In this document: piece after piece, positions 36,753 to 46,666 of the stretch | Numbering within the stretch: position 1 is the stretch's first letter | Layout of the letters: each line of letters begins with the position of its first letter | Origin: Vaginimicrobium propionicum | GTDB taxonomy: Bacteria > Actinomycetota > Actinomycetes > Propionibacteriales > Propionibacteriaceae | DNA: 64,000 nucleotides | NCBI RefSeq assembly: GCF_900155645.1 | Contig: NZ_LT706985.1 | Coordinates: forward strand, 806,001-870,000 | Direction: 5' to 3' | Notes under the pieces: generated by a model | The model's input: only the letters and a program-made list of their open reading frames with translations | Databases searched by the model: none | What the model was told of the DNA's origin: nothing | Program-made: the position numbers and the translations under genes

Positions 36753-38089
36753 CGGTTGTCGGAGGGGGAATAACGGGTTTAGCTGCCGCCTGGGAGGCGG
36801 CGATTGACGGCCAACAAGTCATCGTTTTTGACGAAAAACAATTCGGCGGCAAAATCAAAACCATTCGCAATAATGACTTCCTCATTGAGAGCGGGCCGGA
36901 TTCTTTCGTTAGCTATCGCCCCGCAATGTTGAAGTTAATCGACGAGATAGGGGCTAGTGACCAAGTTATTCCCACCCTAGGGACACGTAAGGTCACCATC
37001 CGCGCACATGGACGGATGCACCCTATTCCTAAGGGCATGAATGGTGTTTTACCAACAAAATTAGTTCCCTTTATTACTACCGGCATCCTTTCACCCACCG
37101 ATAAACTGCGTGCAAGCCTCGACCTGGTTCTGCCGCGCATTCTGAATGCGGACGATATGTCAATCGGAGCTTTCTTGCGTAAACGTTTAGGTAACGGCAT
37201 CGCTTCTAAATTCGCCGACCCATTCATCGGTGGTATCTACGGAGCTAGCGTTGACGAGCTATCCATAGACGCTGTTTTGCCGAGCCTTCGAGTTAATGAA
37301 CGCGAGTACAGGTCGTTAATGCTGGCCGCCTTAGCAGCGGGCAAGACGGCCAAGAAACACCCACCAAGATCGGGCAGCGTTTTTCGCACGCTTAAATCTG
37401 GTCTTGAAGATTTAATTGATCGGCTAGTGACCGAGTTGAGGAACCGCGGAGTAACACTGGCAGATCACACCCCTGTCGTGGCGGTATCCGAAAGTTTTGT
37501 GCGACTAGCTGACGGCACCCAGCATGAAGTAGACGGTGTGATTCTGGCGGGCGGGGTGGCCTCTTCAGCTACTTTATTGCGTCCTGACTATCCAGAAGTG
37601 GCAGCAATTTTAGATAGCATCCCAACTGCCTCTACCAATGTAGTTACGCTGTCTTATGACAGCTCCGCTTTCGCGGGTAAAACGGTCAGCCACGGCTGGT
37701 TGGAGGCCGACCAAGCCCCAGTGTCTGGGGTAACAATCTCATCAGCTAAATTTCCTGGGCGCGCACCCGATGACGTCGTCCTAGCTCGGGCTTTCGTCCC
37801 TGATCGGGTGGGAAAAATCGCCAAAGCGTCAGAGCATGAGTTAACCCGAGCCGTGATTGACCATATTGCGAAAGTTACCCACACTAGTCACCAACCTAAC
37901 CACGTGTGGGTCTCACGTTGGTCGAAGGTGATGCCAAAATATTTAGTTGGCCATTTAGATCGGGTGGCTGGGGTTGAAGATGGCTTAGCTAAGACTCGTC
38001 TACGGGTTGCCGGTTCGGCCTTGAACGGTGTTGGCTTACCTGATTGCGTCAAGGATGGACGTAAAAAAATGCGGGAACTAATAGGTTAG
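36743..38089 (+). CDS. hemY: HemY-type protoporphyrinogen/coproporphyrinogen III oxidase
   Basis: 448 aa FAD enzyme with the dinucleotide motif VVGGGITGLAAAWEA at the N-terminus, ESGPDSFVSYRP, and the C-terminal RVAGSALNGVGLPDCVKDG. In Actinobacteria the HemY-type enzyme usually oxidises coproporphyrinogen III (CgoX) in the coproporphyrin-dependent route, so the name follows the family and the substrate is inferred. The GTG start lies within the last codons of the HemD-HemE gene. Confidence 0.93.
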   Translation: MRVAVVGGGITGLAAAWEAAIDGQQVIVFDEKQFGGKIKTIRNNDFLIESGPDSFVSYRPAMLKLIDEIGASDQVIPTLGTRKVTIRAHGRMHPIPKGMNGVLPTKLVPFITTGILSPTDKLRASLDLVLPRILNADDMSIGAFLRKRLGNGIASKFADPFIGGIYGASVDELSIDAVLPSLRVNEREYRSLMLAALAAGKTAKKHPPRSGSVFRTLKSGLEDLIDRLVTELRNRGVTLADHTPVVAVSESFVRLADGTQHEVDGVILAGGVASSATLLRPDYPEVAAILDSIPTASTNVVTLSYDSSAFAGKTVSHGWLEADQAPVSGVTISSAKFPGRAPDDVVLARAFVPDRVGKIAKASEHELTRAVIDHIAKVTHTSHQPNHVWVSRWSKVMPKYLVGHLDRVAGVEDGLAKTRLRVAGSALNGVGLPDCVKDGRKKMRELIG

Positions 38090-38104
38090 TTAAGAGGGTA
38101 TGTG

Positions 38105-39079
38105 ATGAGCGATGCAATCATGTTGTTGGCTTTCGGCGGGCCAGAGTCGATGGCTGAGGTACGCCCATTTCTGACTCAAGTTAGTCAAGGCGCAAAAATT
38201 CCGCTGGCTAGATTGGCGACAGTTGCTAAACATTATGAGCATTTCGACGGGTACTCTCCGTTGAATAAGCAAAATCGTGACTTAGCTAAAGCTCTTAACC
38301 AAGCCCTTGCGCTGCGCGGCCACAACATCCAGGTTTTAGTAGGAAACCGGCATGGTAGTAATCGATTCCGCGAGGTGCTAGAAGATCTTTCATCTTCCGG
38401 AGCGCACGATATTCTTGCCGTTGCGACTACGCCTTTCACTTGTTATTCGGCTTGTCGGCAGTATCGAGAGAACCTAGCTGAGGCCAGCGCCGGGCTAAAC
38501 ATGAAAATAGCTAAGGTGCCAAATTATTTCGATATGCCAGGTCTAGTTGAAGCTCAGGCTCGACTACTGGCAGGCTCGTTAGTTGGTTGGGATCCGACGC
38601 TGATTTTCACTACTCATTCGATACCGACTGCCGGATCTGAAGAATATTTGGCACAGCATTCTAAGCTGTGCCAACTGGTTAGCCACCGCGCCGGCGAATT
38701 ATTGGGCACTGAGGCACCCACGTGGCGGTTAGTGTTCCAATCCCGCTCTGGTAATCCTCATACTCCCTGGTTAGAGCCCGATATCTGTGATGTGGTGGAT
38801 GAGCTTGCGGATGGTGGGGTACGCGATGTGTTAATTGATCCGATAGGTTTCTTATCCGACCACATGGAGGTGCTTTGGGATTTAGATACCGAAGCCAGCG
38901 CCAAAGCCAAAGGGTACGGGATGAACTTTAGGCGGGTACCCACTGTTGGCACTCACCCAGTATTTGTTGGCGGGTTAGCTGATTTAATCGTGCAATATTT
39001 GGAGGCGTCTGAGCTAGTCAAGGTTGAGGAGCCAGACCCTGCAGAAATAGCTTGTTATAGACCCGCTCTTAATAGTTAA
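38105..39079 (+). CDS. hemH: Ferrochelatase (probably coproporphyrin III ferrochelatase)
   Basis: 324 aa. It inserts Fe(II) into the porphyrin ring. Features are [18 protein letters not shown], the metal-site histidine about residue 171 in [15 protein letters not shown], and the glutamate in [16 protein letters not shown] 38105 is preferred over GTG 38102 because GAGG lies 8 nt before it. Some actinobacterial enzymes carry a [2Fe-2S] cluster bound by C-terminal cysteines; only one cysteine is present near this C-terminus, so a cluster of that type is unlikely. Confidence 0.95.
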   Translation: MSDAIMLLAFGGPESMAEVRPFLTQVSQGAKIPLARLATVAKHYEHFDGYSPLNKQNRDLAKALNQALALRGHNIQVLVGNRHGSNRFREVLEDLSSSGAHDILAVATTPFTCYSACRQYRENLAEASAGLNMKIAKVPNYFDMPGLVEAQARLLAGSLVGWDPTLIFTTHSIPTAGSEEYLAQHSKLCQLVSHRAGELLGTEAPTWRLVFQSRSGNPHTPWLEPDICDVVDELADGGVRDVLIDPIGFLSDHMEVLWDLDTEASAKAKGYGMNFRRVPTVGTHPVFVGGLADLIVQYLEASELVKVEEPDPAEIACYRPALNS

Positions 39080-39093
39080 GAAAGCTGGAAATA

Positions 39094-40092
39094 ATGATTA
39101 CTTTTGATGATGAACGTTTCAGTCCAGTAATTCGTCCTAGACGTTTGCGCGCTAGTACCGCGATTCGTCGACTAGTGGCTGAGAATTCACTTCGGCCAGC
39201 CGATATGGTGTTACCAATTTTCGCCGCTGAAGGATTGACTGATCCTCGCCCGATTTCGTCACTGCCTGGAGTAGTTCAACATTGTGAAACTTCTTATAAA
39301 GATGCCGTGCAGGCGGCTTGGGAGGCAGGTATTGGTGCCATCATGCCTTTCGGCGTCCCGCTGGCTAAAGATGCCATTGGTTCTGGCGCTATAGAGCCAG
39401 ACGGGATTTTAGCGAAGGCTTGTCGCTGGGCTAAAGAGGTTTGCCCTGAAATAGTGGTTATCGCCGATCTTTGTTTAGACGAATTTACCGACCACGGTCA
39501 TTGTGGGGTTTTAGCTGCTGACGGCAGCGTCGATAATGATGCAACTTTGCGTCAATACGCCCGTATGGGGGTAACTCTTGCGGATGCTGGCGCAGATTTT
39601 CTGGGAGCCTCCGGCATGATGGATGGCCAAATTGGCGCACTTAGAGCTAGCCTCGACCAAACTGGGCACCTTAGTACCGGCTTGCTCGCTTATTCAGCCA
39701 AGTATGCCTCAGCTTTCTTTGGCCCCTTTAGGCAAGCTGTCCAATCTAGCCTTAAGGGTGACCGAAAAACTTATCAACAAGACCCGGCTAATTCGCGTGA
39801 GGCTATCCGCGAAGTAATGTTGGACGTTGATGAGGGTGCCGACATTATTATGGTCAAACCTGCGTTGGCTTACCTCGACATTGTTGCCGCCACTAGGGCT
39901 TTGGTAGATCTGCCAGTGGCTGCTTACGTGGTTTCCGGCGAATACGCGATGATTGAGTACGCTGCCGCGAAAGATGCATTTGACCGTAAACGGGTGATTT
40001 TGGAGGCACTGACTAGCGTCAAACGGGCGGGAGCCAACATTATTGCTAATTATTGGGCGATTGAAGTTGCTCGCTGGCTCAAGGAGGGCTAA
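39094..40092 (+). CDS. hemB: Delta-aminolevulinic acid dehydratase (porphobilinogen synthase)
   Basis: 332 aa. It joins two 5-aminolevulinates to porphobilinogen. Schiff-base lysines are in [16 protein letters not shown] and [12 protein letters not shown]. The metal site reads [15 protein letters not shown]127, D129 and C137. That is intermediate between the three-cysteine zinc form and the Asp-rich magnesium form. AGAAAGCTGG precedes the ATG and could act as a weak ribosome site. hemL follows without any gap. Confidence 0.97.
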   Translation: MITFDDERFSPVIRPRRLRASTAIRRLVAENSLRPADMVLPIFAAEGLTDPRPISSLPGVVQHCETSYKDAVQAAWEAGIGAIMPFGVPLAKDAIGSGAIEPDGILAKACRWAKEVCPEIVVIADLCLDEFTDHGHCGVLAADGSVDNDATLRQYARMGVTLADAGADFLGASGMMDGQIGALRASLDQTGHLSTGLLAYSAKYASAFFGPFRQAVQSSLKGDRKTYQQDPANSREAIREVMLDVDEGADIIMVKPALAYLDIVAATRALVDLPVAAYVVSGEYAMIEYAAAKDAFDRKRVILEALTSVKRAGANIIANYWAIEVARWLKEG

Positions 40093-41382
40093 ATGAAAGA
40101 CGGGCTAAGTCAAGAGCTATTTTCCAGAGCGTTGCAGGCTATGCCGGGCGGGGTTTCTTCCCCCGTTCGAGCCTACGGTGCGGTTGGTGGTACGCCAAGG
40201 TTTGCAGCCAGCGCTCACGGCGCCTACATAACTGACGTTGACTCTAATACTTATGTTGATTTGGTTGGCACTTGGGGGCCAGCGATTGTTGGTCACACTC
40301 ACCCAGCGGTGGTCGAGCGCGTTAGCCGAGAGGTCGCCCGCTGCACATCTTTTGGGGCTCCATGCGTGCCGGAATTAGAGCTAGCTGAAGCTATAAAGTC
40401 TCGGGTGATGCCAGTCGAACGCGTGCGGTTCACCTCCAGCGGCACTGAAGCCGTTATGACGGCAGTACGACTAGCCAGAGCCGTAACCGGACGCGAGAAA
40501 ATTATTAAATTTGCCGGTTGCTATCACGGGCATTCTGATTCCCTGCTGGTGGCTGCTGGATCTGGGGCCGCCACATTAGGTAACCCAGACTCTCCTGGGG
40601 TGACTCGCGGTACGGCTGCAGACACCATCGTTATTGAATATGGGGATTTGGAGAGCGTCGAGAAAGCTTTAGCTGGCGGCGATATCGCTTGCGTGCTAAC
40701 CGAGGCAGTGCCTGCAAATATGGGGGTCATTCCCCCTAAAGCTGGCTTCAACAAGGCACTTCGCGAATTAACCAAGGCCCACGGCGCGTTATTCATTTTT
40801 GATGAAGTGCTCACCGGATTTAGGTGTTCAAAAGCTGGCTGGTGGGGTCTAGAGGGCGCTAACGAGGGCTGGGCGCCGGACTTATTTACTTTCGGAAAAG
40901 TTATCGGTGGCGGGTTCCCACTAGCTGCTGTTGGCGGTCAGGCGGCCGTCATGGATCAGCTCTCGCCTGCAGGTCCGGTCTACCAAGCCGGCACACTGTC
41001 TGGTAATCCAATCGCAGCCAGCGCAGGTATAGCCACCCTTGACCTGCTAGATGATGATGCCTATCTAAAATTGTCTACGGCCGCAGACAAAATAGTTAAC
41101 GTTTTGGCTGCCGAATTGAGTAGCGCAGGTATCCCACACACTATTAACCAGGCAGCAAGCCTATTCAGCGTGTTCTTTACTGCTGGCCCAGTCACCAATT
41201 TCAAACAGTCACGTGGCCAAGACACTAAAGCTTTCGCTAAGTTCTTCCACACTTTGTTAGACAATAAGGTCTGGATGGCACCAAGCTCTTTTGAAGCCTG
41301 GTTCGTCTCGACCTGTTTAGGTGAAACTGAATTAGATATCGTGGCTTCAGCTATCCACGAGGCTGCGCAAGCTGCGAAATAA
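40093..41382 (+). CDS. hemL: Glutamate-1-semialdehyde 2,1-aminomutase
   Basis: 429 aa PLP enzyme that converts glutamate-1-semialdehyde to 5-aminolevulinate. Motifs are PGGVSSPVRAYGAVGG, KFAGCYHGHSDSLLVAAGSG, FDEVLTGFR and the PLP lysine about residue 269 in FTFGKVIGGGFPLAAVGG. The ATG directly follows the hemB stop. It is the last gene of the hem operon, and a hairpin lies about 30 nt after its stop. Confidence 0.97.
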   Translation: MKDGLSQELFSRALQAMPGGVSSPVRAYGAVGGTPRFAASAHGAYITDVDSNTYVDLVGTWGPAIVGHTHPAVVERVSREVARCTSFGAPCVPELELAEAIKSRVMPVERVRFTSSGTEAVMTAVRLARAVTGREKIIKFAGCYHGHSDSLLVAAGSGAATLGNPDSPGVTRGTAADTIVIEYGDLESVEKALAGGDIACVLTEAVPANMGVIPPKAGFNKALRELTKAHGALFIFDEVLTGFRCSKAGWWGLEGANEGWAPDLFTFGKVIGGGFPLAAVGGQAAVMDQLSPAGPVYQAGTLSGNPIAASAGIATLDLLDDDAYLKLSTAADKIVNVLAAELSSAGIPHTINQAASLFSVFFTAGPVTNFKQSRGQDTKAFAKFFHTLLDNKVWMAPSSFEAWFVSTCLGETELDIVASAIHEAAQAAK

Positions 41383-41412
41383 CGTAACTCACGGTAACCA
41401 GCACCTTGGCTT

Positions 41413-41428
41413 GCCCGCCTGTGCGGGC
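41413..41428 (+). terminator. Hairpin after the hem operon
   Basis: GCCCGC and GCGGGC arms enclose a CTGT loop, and GAGCGTTGTTTG follows. The T-tract is interrupted, so it may act only partly as an intrinsic terminator. The position 30 nt after hemL fits. Confidence 0.55.
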
Positions 41429-41492
41429 GAGCGTTGTTTGCGCTGATCCAATATATGCTTGAGAAAAATCATTGAATTAATTTGGAGGTCAC

Positions 41493-42767
41493 GTGAGCAA
41501 TCAGCCTGAAAATAATGCTCCCCAGCAACCGCAGTTTCAGCCTGGTCAGCCAATTAACCAGTCAAGCTCAGGCACGCATTACCAGCAACAACCTAATCCT
41601 GCTGCCACCCCGCATCAGGCTCAGAGCTATCCCCCAAGCTTAAATAAGCCGCAATTTACCCCTTACGGTCAATCTGGCAAGGCCAAGAAAGGTAATTTTG
41701 CTCGCGGTTTCGGAGCCGGCTTTGGGTTTTCGATAGGTGCCGGCGTCATCGCCGTGGTGATCTCGTTGATATCTGCTTTGGCGATGGTCGGCTTAGGCAG
41801 CGCTCTTGGATCAATGGCCTCCGGGGCCAATCTTGACACCACTGAAACGATATGGGGTGCAGATAGCGCAAAGAATAAGATGCTTGCCATCAATATTTCT
41901 GGCGTTATCCAGGCTGATAGCGGAGACGCATTTAGCCAAGCAACATATGGTTACGAAGTGGCCGACCAGATAGACAAACTTGATGGTGACGAATACCAAG
42001 GCCTAGTGCTACTAATGGACACCCCAGGCGGTTCCATTACTGGGGCTAGAGCCATCGCAGACTCGGTAGTGCGTTACCAGGAACGTACCGGTCACAAAGT
42101 GTTGGCCTATGTGCAGTCAATGTCAGCTTCCGGCGGCATGTTCTCCATGGCTCCGGCCGACCTAATTATTGCTGACTACGGAACACTGATTGGCTCTATA
42201 GGCGTGATTATGGGCCCATTGTCCTATTACAAGGACGTAACTGCTATTACTGGCAGCATCTTGTCTTCTGGTGTGGAAGCTGGCCAAATCAGTCAAGAAT
42301 ATTTGACCCAGGGCAAGGGTAAAGATTTTGGTAATCCATTCCGTGAGATTACTGAAGAGGAACGCGCCAATTACACCCACGGAATCGAAGTTGAATATAA
42401 GAATTTTGTTAACTATGTGGCCGAGCATCGTAATATCGAGCCAGAGTACATCATTAACACACTCGGGGCTTTCATGTTTGATGCTGAAACTGCTGTTGAC
42501 AATGGGTTAGTCGATTCAGTGGCCCACCGCGACGACGCCTTCAAACAAGCAGCTGAACTCAATGATCTCGATGCCAGTGACACCAAGGTGGTAGCGAATA
42601 CTATTCCAAGCTCACTGGCTCGCTTCTTCGGTGCCGAGAATCGGGTTTACGGGCATAACGTGCCGATGTCGATCAATGACGGCAAGATCGCTACCACTTC
42701 AATTTGTGTTGGTGCCCCTAGCGTACTCGCATATACCGGCGACATTCAGTCGGTTTGTGGCAAATAG
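41493..42767 (+). CDS. sppA: S49 family peptidase (signal peptide peptidase SppA type)
   Basis: 424 aa. Residues 1-65 are disordered and rich in Gln, Pro and Asn. One transmembrane segment lies at about 72-103, followed by the S49 serine protease domain: NISGVIQADSGD, LLMDTPGGSITGARAIADSV, the probable nucleophile S213 in SMSASGGMFSMA, and DYGTLIGSIGVIMGPLSYYK. The single-domain length matches the short SppA form of Gram-positives, which degrades cleaved signal peptides at the membrane. GGAGG lies 4 nt before the GTG start. Confidence 0.9.
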   Translation: MSNQPENNAPQQPQFQPGQPINQSSSGTHYQQQPNPAATPHQAQSYPPSLNKPQFTPYGQSGKAKKGNFARGFGAGFGFSIGAGVIAVVISLISALAMVGLGSALGSMASGANLDTTETIWGADSAKNKMLAINISGVIQADSGDAFSQATYGYEVADQIDKLDGDEYQGLVLLMDTPGGSITGARAIADSVVRYQERTGHKVLAYVQSMSASGGMFSMAPADLIIADYGTLIGSIGVIMGPLSYYKDVTAITGSILSSGVEAGQISQEYLTQGKGKDFGNPFREITEEERANYTHGIEVEYKNFVNYVAEHRNIEPEYIINTLGAFMFDAETAVDNGLVDSVAHRDDAFKQAAELNDLDASDTKVVANTIPSSLARFFGAENRVYGHNVPMSINDGKIATTSICVGAPSVLAYTGDIQSVCGK

Positions 42768-42778
42768 TAAACCACTAA

Positions 42779-42816
42779 TTTTTGGCCTGCCTGGTGTGAA
42801 CTAGCCAGGCCAAAAA
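42779..42816 (+). terminator. Strong terminator hairpin after sppA
   Basis: TTTTTGGCCTG at 42779-42789 pairs with CAGGCCAAAAA at 42806-42816 around a 16-nt loop that can form a further short stem. The A/T ends would allow termination in either direction. Confidence 0.65.
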
Positions 42817-42870
42817 TGTCACTGGGGGTTGGCATAGTGTGATCTAAAGCGGGTTAAGGAGTGCGAGTCA

Positions 42871-44013
42871 ATGAGACGATCAGTCAAGTTCATTCACACT
42901 GCGGACTGGCAAATTGGGATGACTAGGCATTTCCTATCCTCTGGTGTCCAGGGTGAGTTCAGCGGAGATCGCGTAAACACTATTAGGCGCATCGGCGAGG
43001 TTGCTAAGAGCTGCGGCGCAGAATTCGTCCTGACTTGTGGGGATGTTTTTGAATCAAACCGTATTCCTGGACGCGATATTGCTCAGGCGTTAGACGCTAT
43101 GCGTGAGGTTGAACTTCCTATCTACCTACTGCCCGGAAATCATGACACACTCGGGCCTAATTCCATCTATGACTCAACTGATTTCACTTCAAAATGTCCC
43201 TCTAATGTGATTGTGCTTAGAGAATCAGGGCAATACATCATCAGGGATGGTCTCGAGCTACTAGCTGCACCCTGGGTTACTAAACACCCAGGAGCTGACC
43301 CGCTGTCAGGGTTGAGCGAGTTACTTGAAAATTTAACGGCCGACGGCACTATTCGCATAGTAGTTGGCCACGGCATGCTTGAAGAGTTAGAACCGGACAA
43401 ATCAAAACCAGACGCTATTAGACGTGGCCGACTAGATGAGGCTTTGGCTCGCGGCGCTATCGACTATGTAGCTTTGGGTGATCGTCATATTCGCTGGCCA
43501 GCAGACGATTCGGGGGCTATTCACTATTCCGGCACTCATGAGGCCACCCAATATCAGGAAAAAGAACGCGGACAAGTGCTAGAAGTCACCATCGATGACA
43601 GCTTGCGGATAGTTCATCACCAGGTTGGGCAATGGCAATTCAAGCAGCTTCATTTCGATCTAACTTCTGCCGACGACTTGGTGTTAATGGCTAATGAACT
43701 AGCCGAAGTTTCCAGACCGAACAGAACTATTTTGAAAATACAGTTAACGGGGGCTCTGACCATCGCCCAAGCTGCAAAATTAGATGAATTGTTGGCTGAC
43801 CAGTCAAACCGATTCGCAGCTCTCGAAACCCGCTGCAACAGCGGTCAACTGATAATAAAACCCGGCCAAGAAGAATTTGGCGACATTGAGGCTGATGGCT
43901 ATCTACGAGAGAGTATTGACGAGTTGACAGATCTAGCTGGTACAGGCGATGAATCTGCTTCACAAGCTTTGCGTCTGCTCTATCAGATCCTTCAAAGCGA
44001 GGGGCTAGTATGA
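42871..44013 (+). CDS. sbcD: SbcD-like DNA repair exonuclease (metallophosphoesterase)
   Basis: 380 aa calcineurin-like phosphoesterase with the five-block metal site: HTADWQIG, TCGDVFESNRI, LLPGNHDTLGP, VVGHGMLEE and ALGDRHIRWP. It resembles SbcD/Mre11/YhaO nucleases that process DNA ends with an SbcC/Rad50-type ATPase. AAGGAG lies 9 nt before the ATG. It overlaps the partner ATPase gene by 4 nt, so the two are translated together. Confidence 0.88.
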   Translation: MRRSVKFIHTADWQIGMTRHFLSSGVQGEFSGDRVNTIRRIGEVAKSCGAEFVLTCGDVFESNRIPGRDIAQALDAMREVELPIYLLPGNHDTLGPNSIYDSTDFTSKCPSNVIVLRESGQYIIRDGLELLAAPWVTKHPGADPLSGLSELLENLTADGTIRIVVGHGMLEELEPDKSKPDAIRRGRLDEALARGAIDYVALGDRHIRWPADDSGAIHYSGTHEATQYQEKERGQVLEVTIDDSLRIVHHQVGQWQFKQLHFDLTSADDLVLMANELAEVSRPNRTILKIQLTGALTIAQAAKLDELLADQSNRFAALETRCNSGQLIIKPGQEEFGDIEADGYLRESIDELTDLAGTGDESASQALRLLYQILQSEGLV

Positions 44014-46637
44014 GGTTGCATCGGCTAGAGCTCCATAATGTCAAAGGCATTGAGCACCAGGTTGTTGATTTCGCTGATCAATCAGTAACGGTAATTTCGG
44101 GCGCTAACGAAACCGGCAAATCAACGCTAGTTGAGGCGTTTACCAGGCTACTTGACACTAAATACACCTCCAACGCCAAGACGATAAAGGTGCTGCGTCC
44201 AAAAACACGTGATGCTGTGCCCAAAGTGTCGGCTGAGTTCACTATCGGCACTGACCGAGTGGAAGTGGTTAAGGAATTTTCTGGTTCCGCTAGCGCAAAG
44301 ATGACGTTGAAATACGTGTCTGGCTCGAAACGCGGAAATTCTTTAACCGCAGGCGAGGCAGAAGATGAGCTACAAGCATTATTAGCTCATACAGATCAGG
44401 CCTTGTGGTCCGCGTTAAATGAGTTCAGTACAGATCCTTTCAAACAGATGCCACTGACCTCGTCCAATGCTTTGACAGCAGCCTTACGCAAAGCCGCTGG
44501 CTTGGCCAGTAGTAATAACGACACTTCGGTGATTACGCAGGCTAAACGCGAACGAGATAAATTTTTTACCGCTCAAAAAGGTAATCCGACTGGCGATTAC
44601 GCTCGGTTAATCAATGACTTGAATCAGTCTAAAAACCAGTTAGATCTTGCCCGGAAAAGAATTAAAGAAATTGAAGAAACCGAGAACAACTTATCTAAGG
44701 AACAAAGCCGAGCAACCCAGTTATCGCAAGATTTAGCTCAAGCAAAAGAACATCTGGCTAAGGTTAACGAAAACCAGGCGCAAATAATCCAAGCTCAGCA
44801 AAAAGCCGACGAAGCACAAGCCCAAGTCACTCAGGTACATACTGCCCAACGGCTATGCCAAAGCGAATATGACCAGCGGCAAGGATTAATAAAAGACGAA
44901 GAGCATATTCGCAACGAGCTGGACGAGATTGAAAAACAGATTAAAGACCTTAAATCTCAACTGGCTCAGGCTAAATCTGAGCTAGAAAAGGCTGAAACTA
45001 GAGTTAAGGACGCTAATAAGCACCAAAACAACTGCGAAGAAGCTTGGAATCTAGCCGCCACCTGTAGCCAGTTTTTAAGACTAAAGACTGAGCTAGCAAA
45101 AGCCGAGAACCAGCTTAAAGACCACGCCGCTAACCGTTCACAGTTAACCAAAATAGAAGCGAGTTTAGAATCGGAACCAATAAAAAAGGGTGTCGGAGAA
45201 TATTTAGTAGCCGAAATCGTCCAAGCTAGCGGTGAGCTAAAAGCCGCAGAAGCTGCCTTAAAAGCAGCTAGCACCAAATTGCGAATTAAGCGCCTCGGTA
45301 AGGCTAAAGAGTTAATCATTGACGGCGAAGCCATGCAGATAACCGAAAGTAGCGACGTAGAAATTACAGGAGAATCCACCGTTGTCGTCCCTGATAGTTG
45401 GCAATTCAATTTCGTTGTTGGTGAATCATTGCAGTACCGCGAAAAAGTGAGCCAGGCTCGCCTTCGCTACCAAGAAGCTCTAGCAGCGGCTGGAGCAGAA
45501 AGCCTTGAACAGGCTCAGAAACGACTTAATGCAGTGACTAAGGCCACATATGAAGCTGACGCCATAAGAAAACAGCTCACTTCAATCGACGCAGATGAAT
45601 TAACGACTCGTGTTCGAGATCTACGTGAACAGATCTCTGATCTAGCCACCCAATGTCAACCCAGTGTCAGCTTGACTGAGGCTATTGAAGAAGAAAAGCT
45701 CGCCAAAACCAAACTAGATTCGGCTCGCCAACTATGCCTAAGCGCTGTTGAAAAGCACAAAAAACTTGATGAGCATCGCCAAACTATAGTCAGCGAGCTA
45801 AGCAGATTACTCGGCATCCAGGACGGAAAGACTGGCCAAGCTGAATTAGTAGCCAAACAACTAGCTAGCGCCCGCGAAACAGTACCAGATCAGAAGTTAA
45901 CCGATGACCTCGACCAAGCAAACCTAAATCTTGCTAAAGCTCAAGAGATAAAGGCTGCTGCAGATAAGAAGTTGGCAGCCCTTGACGTTGAGGAATGCCA
46001 GCAGAATCTTAAGAGTTGCGAACAGGCTGTTATAAGCACTGAAAAGAACCTCAAAGAGTGTCATGAGGCAGTTAACACCCTGAAGGGCCAACTAATTGGG
46101 TTGCGTGCCAAGTCTTGTCAACAAGATCTTGATGAAGCTGAAACGAAATATCAAAGTCTTGAATTAGCCCATGAACGAATAACAATAAAGGCTAAAGCGG
46201 CAAGGTTACTTTATGAGACGCTGGCCGCTAATTTAGCTAAAGCCCAAAGCGCCTACCAACTCCCGTTTGGTGCGGCCATAAACAAGCTGGGGGCAAGGGT
46301 TTATGATGATCCAGATTTCGCAGTCAGATTAGCCGATGACTTGACGATAACCGCACGCACTTTGGGCGGCCTTGAGATAAATTTCGAGCAACTATCTGCT
46401 GGAGCTAAAGAGCAACTGCTTATTTTGGCAAAACTAGCAGCCGCCATGCTGGTAGATACTGATGATGGGGTGCCAGTGTTCTTGGACGACGAATTAGGCC
46501 ACACTGATCCTGATAGGGCGCGCGAGATAGCTAGCGAAATTGGCAAAGCTGGCCAAGGCACTCAACTGATTATTTTGACTTCTAACGCCGGTCGGTACGC
46601 TGAGCTAACCAACCGCAAAGACATTAAAATCAGCTAG
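44010..46637 (+). CDS. sbcC: SbcC/Rad50-like AAA ATPase (YhaN-type)
   Basis: 875 aa SMC-like protein. Walker A GANETGKST is at 31-39. Long heptad-rich coiled coils occupy about 190-430 and 480-740, and the C-terminal ABC signature LSAGAKEQLLILAKLAA lies near 794 with Walker B PVFLDDELGHTDPDR near 821. Between the coils (about 440-475) there is no CxxC zinc hook but a short beta-rich insert. It should power and position the SbcD-like nuclease in DNA end processing. Confidence 0.85.
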   Translation: MRLHRLELHNVKGIEHQVVDFADQSVTVISGANETGKSTLVEAFTRLLDTKYTSNAKTIKVLRPKTRDAVPKVSAEFTIGTDRVEVVKEFSGSASAKMTLKYVSGSKRGNSLTAGEAEDELQALLAHTDQALWSALNEFSTDPFKQMPLTSSNALTAALRKAAGLASSNNDTSVITQAKRERDKFFTAQKGNPTGDYARLINDLNQSKNQLDLARKRIKEIEETENNLSKEQSRATQLSQDLAQAKEHLAKVNENQAQIIQAQQKADEAQAQVTQVHTAQRLCQSEYDQRQGLIKDEEHIRNELDEIEKQIKDLKSQLAQAKSELEKAETRVKDANKHQNNCEEAWNLAATCSQFLRLKTELAKAENQLKDHAANRSQLTKIEASLESEPIKKGVGEYLVAEIVQASGELKAAEAALKAASTKLRIKRLGKAKELIIDGEAMQITESSDVEITGESTVVVPDSWQFNFVVGESLQYREKVSQARLRYQEALAAAGAESLEQAQKRLNAVTKATYEADAIRKQLTSIDADELTTRVRDLREQISDLATQCQPSVSLTEAIEEEKLAKTKLDSARQLCLSAVEKHKKLDEHRQTIVSELSRLLGIQDGKTGQAELVAKQLASARETVPDQKLTDDLDQANLNLAKAQEIKAAADKKLAALDVEECQQNLKSCEQAVISTEKNLKECHEAVNTLKGQLIGLRAKSCQQDLDEAETKYQSLELAHERITIKAKAARLLYETLAANLAKAQSAYQLPFGAAINKLGARVYDDPDFAVRLADDLTITARTLGGLEINFEQLSAGAKEQLLILAKLAAAMLVDTDDGVPVFLDDELGHTDPDRAREIASEIGKAGQGTQLIILTSNAGRYAELTNRKDIKIS

Positions 46638-46666
46638 GTCTGCCTAGTGTCTACGAGGTTTGGCTA

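Noticed and set aside
41493-41690. Gln/Pro/Asn-rich start of sppA as a repeat element or horizontally acquired piece
   Set aside because: It is a typical disordered cytoplasmic tail before a transmembrane segment, in frame and with a good ribosome site.
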